DNA from: Loripinus fragilis
Taxonomy: Eukaryota > Mollusca > Bivalvia > Lucinida > Lucinidae
Assembly (NCBI GenBank): GCA_964019695.1
Contig: OZ026524.1
Location: 18,965,509-19,029,508, forward strand
Length of the DNA stretch: 64,000 nucleotides
Reading direction: 5' to 3'
This document shows, one piece after another, positions 56,430-64,000 of the stretch. The notes below the pieces were generated by a model. That model searched no databases and was not told where the DNA came from. It worked only from the letters and a program-made list of their open reading frames with translations. Position numbers and translations under genes: made by a program. Position 1 is the first letter of the stretch. The number at the start of each line of letters is the position of its first letter.

Positions 56430-57015
56430 AATAGTAAGTGAGTATGATCAGGAAATACCACAATCACAAATTGCAGACAACCCCGTGGCACCGCGAGGAA
56501 GAGCCGCTCAACCATCACGAGACATCAGGAAGACAAATTAAGCAAAGCAATCAGCTCTCTCTTCCCCATCAAGATGGTTGCAATACTAGAATGGACATAA
56601 AGTAAAACGTACATCAAAACATAAAACAATTACAGACTCCCACAATGGGAGTAACAATAAACAAAAAGTCAACAACAACAGAACCACCGCCTTAGAACGG
56701 ACAGCAGCCAAAGCCACCGGGGGGGGGGGGGGGGGGGGCTTAAATGCATTTTACTGATACCAAATCGTCGCCCTAGATTCTGCTGTTGTTGAAGTACAAG
56801 AAATGTTCAGCTCGCATGGAGGCCATCTAACTAATGCAATGTATCATCATGGAGAAACACTCTAATCAAATTAACACTCCATGATGAAACAAAGAAAAGG
56901 GCTCATGACTCACAGATAGTCAGAGCTAAAGAAAACCTCAAGTTGAGCCACGGTGGGTCCAGCTACAGATAAGCATCAGGCACCATCCCACCGATTAAAG
57001 CTTTACGTCAGAGCA
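56430..57015 (-). mobile_element. 3' UTR and type II tail of the 57-kb RT relic
   Basis: Read on the minus strand: 'ggtgcctgatgcttatctg' is not exact, but 'gcctgatgcttatctgtagc', 'gatgatacattgcattagtt', a 20-base C run (G20 at 56719-56738 on plus), 'ccgttctaaggcggtggttc', 'actcccattgtgggagtctg', 'gagcggctcttcctcgcggt' and the terminus 'cctgatcatactcactta'. It is contiguous with the relic, so it ties type II tails to this lineage. Confidence 0.8.
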
Positions 57016-57019
57016 GTCA

Positions 57020-58510
57020 TATAGTCTGAGGCCTGAGGTTGTGCAATTAAAGAGGAAACCATAGCTTTAAACAGTGATTGGGTTAAAAACTAGGCATGCA
57101 GACTGTCGCATGATATTCAAAATATATCCAACCCTTATATAACGCTTTACTATATTTTTGAATTGATCACTTAAATTAGGTTTTCCAACAATTCGTTTGA
57201 ATTTATAGACTAAATCACCATAAAATATAGGTTCTTATATGCCTTGTTGCAGAAGATTTTTCAACCCAATGTTGTATTTAACAATTAACTCTGAGTGTCT
57301 GTGGTAGAATTTAGAAAATGCTTTTCGAATTTTATGATATCTATAACCTTGTTTTAATAATATAGCAGTTAAAAATAAGTTTCTGTTGTTGAAGTCATCA
57401 ACATTGGAGCACACCCTAGCAAAACGAATAAGCTGAGAAATATATACACCATAGAAAGAAGAGCGAGGTACATCTCCATCAAGAAATGAGAAATTTACTA
57501 TTTCAAAATTAAAATCATCCCGTTTATCATAAATTTTAGAAGAAACTATGTCATTTGTTATTAACAAGTTCAAGTCCGAAACGGAGCTTCAGTATCAGAA
57601 GAATTCGCCTTATTTAACTGAAGTTCAATGGGATATATCTGACCTACCATTTGTTGAAAATAAGGATTATCAATATTAAGTCATCTAAATAGGTAGAGTT
57701 AAAAGCTTCGATAATATCAGCTTGATTATTGTCTGACAGAGAAAAAATAAAGTCTCTCTCATAACAAAAAAAACAAAAACAAATCTGCAACAAGAGGAGC
57801 ACAATTAGTACCCATTGGAATACCGACAATTTGTCTATATAATTTTGAGCCAAATCTTATAAATATATTGTCCAAAAGATAATGGAGCGCATCAAACATT
57901 TTCTGACATGACCACAATTTATATCGTTTAGGTTGTTCAGAAGTAAAAAAGGCATTTTTATCATTACAAGCCAAATAAAGTGAGCCCGCTCTGTTAAATG
58001 TTTCTTCAATTAATTATGTTAGTTTTTCTTTTATTAGATTATGAGTCAATGTAGTATAGAGAGTAGAAAAATCATATGTAGATAAACCAGATGCTAGAAA
58101 ATCTCTAGACTTCAATTTATTAAGAATTTCACCTGAATTTTTAATAGACCAAAATAATATTTTACCATTTCTTTCATAAACTGTTGTGCAATATTTAATG
58201 ACATGGTCTTTAATTGCAGTGAGGCAAGAAGTCAAAAAAATAGACAACTCAGTAGTTGTACATGCACTAGAATTAGCAATAAAACGCGACTTATAGGGCC
58301 GTTTATGAAGTTTAGGTAACCAGTATAACGTAGGAAGCTTGCTATGGTCCTCATCAACAAACAACCCAAACTTAGCTGCCATATGGCATCGATGCCTATC
58401 AACGATAGACGTCTCATCAAGCCTGTTATGCTCATATGGTTTGACAGTGCTAAGTTCTTGCTTTAGGGTGTTAATATAGTATCTTTTTCAAAGGACCACA
58501 TTATCGTAAT
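57020..58510 (-). pseudogene. Penelope-like reverse transcriptase relic, best copy
   Basis: Minus-strand coding relic in several frames. From the N-terminal side: TLKQELSTVKPYEHN (about 58470), MAAKFGLFVDEDHSKLPTLY, CTTTELSIFLTSCLTAIKDH, catalytic motif A region STYDFSTLYTTLTHNLIKEK (about 58060), KRYKLWSCQKMFDALHYLL, IVGIPMGTNCAPLVADLF, then a frame slip at an A-rich run (about 57765-57785), ERDFIFSLSDNNQADIIEAF, TYLDDL (catalytic aspartates), EIVNFSFLDGDVPR, LLKQGYRYHKI, NIGLKNLLQQGI, a stop, and FYGDLVYKFKRIVGKPNL. The extreme N-terminus (as in the 485-1470 relic) is missing: 5' truncation at about 58510. At least three frameshifts or stops make it inactive. No endonuclease domain seen. 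The Penelope-like class is my judgement; a DIRS-like or other YLDD RT cannot be excluded without a tree. Confidence 0.8.
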
Positions 58511-58739
58511 TTTGATTTGAACATTTCTTAATTTAACATAGAGTTTGAGACTGTCGGAGTTTTCGCCGTTTTCCTGCATTTTGAATTCTCCCCACTTCAT
58601 TGCAAGATTATTGTTTTTTTTTTGCTGTTGTGAATAACAGGTCACACAGTACAGTAACTTTTCTTAGAACTAAAGTAGTACGATATATATATATATGGTA
58701 CAATTGTACTCCACAAAATATACTTAATAGCAATAAACT

Positions 58740-59000
58740 GCAACCATTTAAGTGCCACATTTTCTTCCGCATGGATAACATAAGCATACTTTTCAATTAT
58801 TGCCTGTGTTCCTGCACAATGACTAATGATTTGCCTTAAAACGATTTTAATCACAATTAGCATTCTGACGTTATAATGACGTCAGTTTATTTCAACAACT
58901 GGCGTCACAATTTCTGTGAAATGTTTTCAATCACAATTTTTATTTTGGCGTTATAATGACGTAGGTGTATTTCAACAATTGGCGTCACAAATTTCTGTGA
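58740..59000 (+). repeat. Dispersed repeat with internal ~75-bp tandem
   Basis: The first block (58800-58915) matches 49120-49260. Its second half is duplicated at 58925-58995: 'caatcacaatttttattttg', 'gcgttataatgacgt', 'tatttcaacaa.tggcgtca', 'aatttctgtgaa'. Both units carry 'ataatgacgt'. Confidence 0.65.
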
Positions 59001-60600
59001 ACGAGACATATACACAGAAACGTTTCCATGGCTTCACTTTGATTTGGCTGGGACTGAATCTATGTGAAAATTATTTTTCAAACACGTTAGTTCGTTTTAT
59101 GCTTAATTATTGTCAATGTAGCTATGTCTAAATGAGCTCTAAATGTAAAGCAGATGACGCAAAGCAGATCACGCAAAGTCATGTTTAGGTTTGTTTTTCA
59201 ATAATTCTTAGTGAACATTGCAAGTAAACAAAATGACAACAGAACAAACTGAATTATTATCTTACTTCCGTTTGCGCCATCTGATGGAATAGCTGTTGTT
59301 ATCTCAAAGTTCGAGAATTGGTTGTCCAAGGCTGGTGTTTTGTAATAATGAAGGCAATCTGCAACTAAAGTGAAAAATCTTTATACAGTTACTTACACGC
59401 TTTATAACCGCGAAATTCTTTACAACGTTGGTAGTATTTGCACAAATATATCAGTTTAGCTTGCATTTGGGATCATTATAATAGAAATTTAGTTTAGCGT
59501 CAAGTAATTGGGTACAAATACTGTCATTGTAAAGAGGGTTGACTGTATTCAGGAATATGCAATTATATATAATTAGACATACAAAATAAATAATATATAT
59601 ACGTATATCAGCGCTGTGGAATACAACTAAAAGACGACGCACATACATGTGTCACAAAACGATTTACTGTTTACTGGGACACCAGCAGAGACCTGGTCCC
59701 GAGGTAAAAAACTATTTTCATGCTTAACTCAACTGAGCCCGAAATAACAACTGTTCATTAACTACTGACAAATAAAGAATTTTGATTGCTTTAAGTCTCG
59801 CATGTTTTATTTACCATGCTTATAAATATTGAAATGCCAACAATTGTTTTTTTTTTGTTGTTTATATTTTATTGTCAATATGTCATATAAAATACATTAA
59901 ACAATTTACACGTTTGTTACAGAGCAATAACATTCACTGCATGACTTGTCAACACATTTGAGTATATGCATTTTAAAGCGTATGTTGCCCTTATGAAAGT
60001 CGTAAGATTTGGCTATTTTACTTAGTTATATGTCCCACTTCCTGCTGAAGCAACATTTGTTTCATATGAGGAAAACCACAGTTTACATTATCACTGACAA
60101 ACTATTAAAAGCCCCCTCATGATATCACACAAATATGTTTTTTTCTTTTTCTTGCCTCCCAAAATGGCTCACTTTAAAACAAAGTTCAACCGCCTTGTGG
60201 GGCAAAAAAGAACAGCAAACATACAAACGAAAAAGGCTACTGACCTTTATCTTGCGGGAACTGTTTATTACGGTACTCATATTTTATTGACATACTGACA
60301 AAACTATACATATGAATATTGTTAGGTTCATGAGCTAGCAAACCCGCCGTTGCATTTGTGCAACCACCGTCTCGCTAAAGTAACCAAATTCGATGTATTC
60401 AGACACCAGAGGTTCAAAGTTTGTTCTTAGCTTTTACTCAATTTTCATTTCTTATGAATGTCGTACGAAAATGCCTTTAGTACCAGTATCCCATGGATGT
60501 GCAAGCTCAAAAATATAGCAAGAGAAATAAAAAAAATCAAGTGGTTATTTGATACTTGTAGAGAATAACAAAGTATTTTAAGAGGTTTTGAGAAATATTG
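59001..60600. other. No gene seen
   Basis: AT-rich spacer with no supported coding frame or repeat. Confidence 0.4.
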
Positions 60601-60604
60601 GGTA

Positions 60605-60607
<3 letters not shown>

Positions 60608-60668
<61 letters not shown>
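60608..60668. repeat. (GA)n microsatellite
   Basis: About 30 uninterrupted GA units at the 3' edge of the LINE relic. Overlapping open frames are artefacts. Confidence 0.9.
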
Positions 60669-60673
<5 letters not shown>

Positions 60674-60699
60674 ATTTCTGTATAATTCGCTATTTAAGA

Positions 60700-62964
60700 A
60701 CATCAAGTAAGTTACTCCAAATCTGTTCATACTTATGCAATCGACCTTTCCATAGAGCTATTTCTCTTTCAATTTGGACCCGTTTCTTGAAATATACCTG
60801 AAATATTTCCCAAAACAAACATGAAATATTTAGCTGTGAAGATTAGAAAGATTTTGAGATTTGCCTTTATCTCTGCAGTATTTTGTATTCCAAACGTTAC
60901 TTTTATTTCGGAAATTGATATATCGAAGCCACTTGCTTCAAAAAATCTCTAAATTTTGTCCAAAAAATTGCACATGTATACACTCCCAAAACAGATGATG
61001 CATCGTTTCAATCATTATGTTGCAAAAGTCGCATAAAGAAGAGCTTACTTTTTGATACTTGGTTAAACATTTGTTTGTAGGTACTATACGGTTTAAATAT
61101 CTGTACTGGAAATCTCGTAGTTTCATATCATTAGATGTAGAGATGTTAATTGAGTATATTTTCTTCTAATTAATATGTTCGTCTGGAAAATGATAATTCC
61201 ATTTTTGTTCAGTCTTGCTAATCTCTATTTCTTCTTTTTTAAGTAACATATAATAAACATATTTATTGGTTTGCTTTACTTTTAATAAATTTTGTAAGAT
61301 ACTTTTTCCATCTGGATAGTCTTGTTTTTCATGTTTGAGATTTGTTTTCCAATTGCTTGGAATACATTGTATTAAACTGAGATATTTTAGAAAATCTTGA
61401 GATGGTATATTGTACGTGTCACGTAGTTTACCAAAAGAGCAAAATGCCTTCTCATTATAGTCATATATATCTTTTATTTTTTTAATGTCAAGATCGTACC
61501 ATGTTTTGTACATAATTGTTTTATTATTAGCTCTTATGTGAGTATTATTCCAAATGACCTCCTGTCCAAAGCACAATATTGCGTCTTTTTTATTTAATTT
61601 TCTTCATGCTATCAAACTATCCATCAGACATCGATTGCCTTTGAAGCAGTTGTGAATATCTTTTTCATCAAAACTGCATTCAAAAATAAATCTGATCCAT
61701 GTCTTGCTAATCTTTTATGATATTTTTTTCAAAACCCCATTGTTATAACTATCTAATATTTTCTTTATCCATTTGACCTTTAAAGACATTATAAATTTTT
61801 CAATATTAATCATTTTAATTCCCCTTTTTCCATAATTTTGTATCAGAGTGCTTCTTTTTATTTTATCTGGTTTACCATCCTATATAAAGGAATACATAAT
61901 CCTTTCAATTCGATCTATTGTGGACTTTGGTGGGTTTGGCAGAGATGAAAGTGCAAAAATTAGTTTTGGAAGTGCAAATTTTTGACGACAGATACCTTTT
62001 CCATCAATGTAAGTTTCCTATGTTGCCACTGTTTGAGACAAATTTCAAACTGCCTAATTTTTTTCTCTAAATTTAATTTCAGTATATCTGTTTAAATGTT
62101 TGTAAAAATCATACAAAGGGCCCTTGCTTCAATTGAACTCCATTGAAATTTTCTACTCTTCATGTTAACAGTATACGTATTTTAACTAGTTCCTATCTCA
62201 AAACCTGATACTTTGTCGTGTTCAATTTTAAACCAGATCTATTGCTAAAGTTTTCTAAAATTGTCACCAGAGTCTCGAATGATTTCTTGGATCAGTCTAA
62301 AATAAAAGATGCATCGTCTGCATAGCATGCATTCTTAAGTTCAAAGCCATATTTAGTAACCCCAATAATATTTTCATTATTTCTTATTTGGTTCATTAAT
62401 AGCTCAATGCATAGAATTAACATGTATGGTGAAAGAGGACAGCCTTGACTTACGCCTCTCTGTATTGAAAGGAAGGTGATAAAAATCCGTTTGAGCAAGA
62501 CACATTTATCCTAGCTAAGTACTGGTTCAACCCAGGAAGATCCGTCCCTGTTTAACTGAAATATTGTTGATGGGATGTAAAGAATCAAATAAAGCAAATA
62601 AAAATCCGTTATCTGTAATACAACTTTTTGTGTTAGAATAGAACAGTTTTATCCACTTTATAAAAATTCTCTGAAGTTAAAATGTTTCAAACTTTTAAAT
62701 AGATAGTCACGATTTATGCTATCAAAAGCTTTTTCAAAATCAGAAAAAAAAAAAAATAAACCCCTTATTTCCTTTTCTTCGACATAGTCAATAACTTCAA
62801 AAATGGTTCGTATATTTTGATTGATATTTTTTCCTTTTAGAAAACCTGTTGGGGAGTCATTTATTAGTTTTGAAAGTACCTTTTTTAACATATTTGCTAT
62901 TTATTGTCTGTGTTGAAAGACTTATGGGCCGCCAATTTTCTAGAAAGGTAGTATCTTTATCAGA
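60700..62964 (-). pseudogene. L1-like non-LTR retrotransposon relic, 5'-truncated
   Basis: Minus-strand ORF2-type relic. It starts near 62945 with NWRPISLST (RT motif 0), then SPTGFLKGKNINQNIRTIFE and FSDFEKAFDSINRDYL (motif A, catalytic Asp at FEKAFD). The SINE interrupts after ITDNGFL. It continues with QRGVSQGCPLSPYM (motif B, about 62455) and CYADDASFILD (catalytic ADD, about 62315). A thumb/connection region in broken frames follows, then KTWYDLDIKKIKDIYDYNEK (about 61500), and near 61030 KLRDFQYRYLNRIVPTNKCL with LCDFCN and MHHLFWEC, the zf-RVT-like cysteine/histidine knuckle. The AP endonuclease domain is absent: the element is cut at about 62964, beside a type II tail. Stops and frameshifts show it is dead. 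The clade (L1/Tx1-like) is by motif style. Confidence 0.8.
62492..62597 (+). mobile_element. 5'-truncated SINE nested in the LINE
   Basis: Plus-strand SINE body 'ttgagcaagacacatttatc', 'tactggttcaacccagg', 'tgtttaactgaaatattgtt', tail 'aagaatcaaataaagcaaa'. It matches the body at 5208-5300 and 6741-6850. The 13-bp duplication 'ataaaaatccgtt' stands at 62479-62491 and 62598-62610. Confidence 0.85.
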
Positions 62965-62965
62965 T

Positions 62966-63060
62966 TTCGAGTATGGCCAGAAAATACCACAAACATAACT
63001 CATGAACAAGCCAATGGCACGAGGAAGACACACCAGACACAGACACAGACATATACATAG
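62966..63060 (-). mobile_element. Type II tail terminus joined to the 5'-region repeat
   Basis: 'gagtatggccagaaaatacc', 'acaaacataac', 'ccaatggcacgaggaagaca' are the inverted end of a type II tail. It passes at about 63060 straight into the repeat matching 1478-1795, with no coding sequence between. Confidence 0.65.
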
Positions 63061-63061
63061 A

Positions 63062-63375
63062 GGATCTTACATGAGTGTTCATGTTTGTGAATTTATTAAA
63101 TGAGATGAGGAAAAGGATAAAAGGCGATGCTTGCTGCCATTGAATCTCTTTTTCGCAACGAGTTTAATTAGATTCTAATTATTACATGACATAAAATACT
63201 TTCAAAACGTACTTTGGGGTGAAAATGTCAATATTTGTCATTTTCTACGCAACGTTATAATCAATGTCATTACATAACGTTAGGAAATCTGTAAACCACT
63301 CGTGGCTTATCAATTGTATTGCACGAAGTTATTTCACTCCCAGACGCGATGTCATATGATAAAATAGTATAATTA
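63062..63375 (-). repeat. Second copy of the putative RT-element 5' region
   Basis: Matches 1478-1795 throughout ('tgaatttattaaatgag', 'ctctttttcgcaacgagt', 'gaaatctgtaaaccactcgt', 'cactcccagacgcgatgtca'). Confidence 0.65.
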
Positions 63376-63475
63376 ATACGAAATGATAAAATTTCATTTG
63401 AAATATGTCACTTCGTCGGTGATCTGATTGCAAAACAAGAATAGAAGCAACGAACTATATCACATATATATACAT

Positions 63476-63597
63476 GAATGCATATGCCATTAATTTCATC
63501 GAATGAAGCGAAAAATGCATATTCCATAAGTGGCGAAAACACGAATGAAATATACATTTTCTCGCTTCACGAGATGAAATAAATGGCATATTCATTC
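63476..63597. mobile_element. Foldback with ~48-bp arms
   Basis: 'gaatgcatatgccattaatt' and 'aaataaatggcatattcatt' form the outer arms. 'gaatgaagcgaaaaatgca' faces 'tacattttctcgcttcac' further in. The loop is about 25 bp ('ccataagtggcgaaaacac'). Confidence 0.7.
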
Positions 63598-64000
63598 CAA
63601 AAAAAATATTTTTATTATATACAATTTTAAGCTGAAGGATGTTTCTGCAGTATATAACGTCATACACGTTCACACATTACGTCATATTAATATTTAATGT
63701 GCAATGCTGGTCAAAACTGGAAGTAGAAAAGGGAACATTTCAGCCAATCCCGACAATTTATTTACCAAAATTTTCATTGCGATCTAACAAAGGAAATGAA
63801 AACCCACACTTTGTGTTTGTGTCCACTAATAAGAAACTTACATGTTTTTGAAATTCTGAAGTGGGCTCAAGGAAGTCAATGGAGAAAGCAGAGGCACCCA
63901 TGAAATACAATTTATATTTTCACGGCTGTGAAATACAACTTTTTATATTTTTACAGCAGTGAAATACAGCTCTTTTAATATATGCATTATATTTAATCAA
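63598..64000. other. No gene seen
   Basis: AT-rich end of the window. 'ctgtgaaatacaactttttatat' type words repeat loosely at 63900-63975 but too few units to call. Confidence 0.35.

Noticed and set aside
56719..56738. G20 run as a G-quadruplex regulatory site
   Set aside because: A homopolymer in a dead 3' UTR. The other copies of the tail lack it, so it is a private expansion or sequencing slippage.
1..64000. Hammerhead ribozymes of the kind found with Penelope-like elements
   Set aside because: I looked for the 'ctgatga' core with a nearby 'gaaa' on both strands. Candidates such as 36683 and 53818 lack the second core element in the right place.
1..64000. LTR retrotransposon or endogenous retrovirus
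   Set aside because: No paired long terminal repeats, no protease/integrase motifs and no gag-like knuckles seen. The CCHC-like knuckle at 60.9-61.1 kb belongs to the LINE.

Overview
The window looks like 64 kb of AT-rich, repeat-dense, gene-poor DNA from a bivalve or related lophotrochozoan mollusc. This assignment is inference. It rests on the repeat types: Penelope-like reverse transcriptase relics, tRNA-derived SINEs, many short inverted-repeat elements, a tandem repeat built on GGTCA/TGACC half-sites, and small hairpins around 'cagatcag' words. There is no operon structure, no rRNA, no convincing functional tRNA gene, no CRISPR array, no LTR retrovirus and no complete protein-coding gene. 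The only candidate host coding sequence is one isolated 194-bp exon on the minus strand (27831-28024) with good splice signals at both ends.

Retroelements dominate. One reverse-transcriptase lineage (Penelope-like type; motifs YDFSTLYT, GIPMGTNCAPLVADLF, YLDD) has relics at 485-1470 (-), 43055-43640 (+), 53660-53990 (+) and 57020-58510 (-). A second, clearer Penelope-like relic (GTAMGTKFAPTYA) lies at 25985-27145 (-) and holds an 86-bp nested insertion. At least a dozen 5'-truncated 3' tails are scattered on both strands in two subtypes. Type I ends near 'tgtatcgattcctgatc' and type II ends near 'cctgatcatactcactta'. Each subtype can be tied to an RT relic: type I to 43 kb, type II to 57 kb. 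A 5'-truncated L1-like non-LTR retrotransposon occupies about 60.7-62.96 kb (-) and is interrupted by a SINE with a 13-bp target duplication.

Layout: 0-9 kb, RT relic, tails, SINEs, small MITEs. 9.8 kb, a CCAAT/TATA pair. 10.5-11.8 kb, a satellite carrying repeated palindromic nuclear-receptor-type sites. 12-20 kb, MITEs, foldbacks and (CT)n. 22-24.3 kb, an array of stem-loop elements. 26-27 kb, Penelope-like relic. 27.8 kb, the candidate exon. 29-33 kb, a 1.5-kb tandem duplication between inverted tails. 33-40.7 kb, a three-copy MITE family, SINEs and two inverted copies of a palindromic word module. 41-42.4 kb, a ~345-bp satellite. 43-44.2 kb, RT relic and tail. 46.4-48.9 kb, two satellites, one split by a 785-bp foldback. 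50.5-57 kb, tandem and single tails. 57-58.5 kb, RT relic. 60.6-63 kb, LINE. 63-63.6 kb, deleted retroelement copy and a foldback. The elements do not form a pathway. The biology is transposition, nested insertion, tandem amplification and decay.
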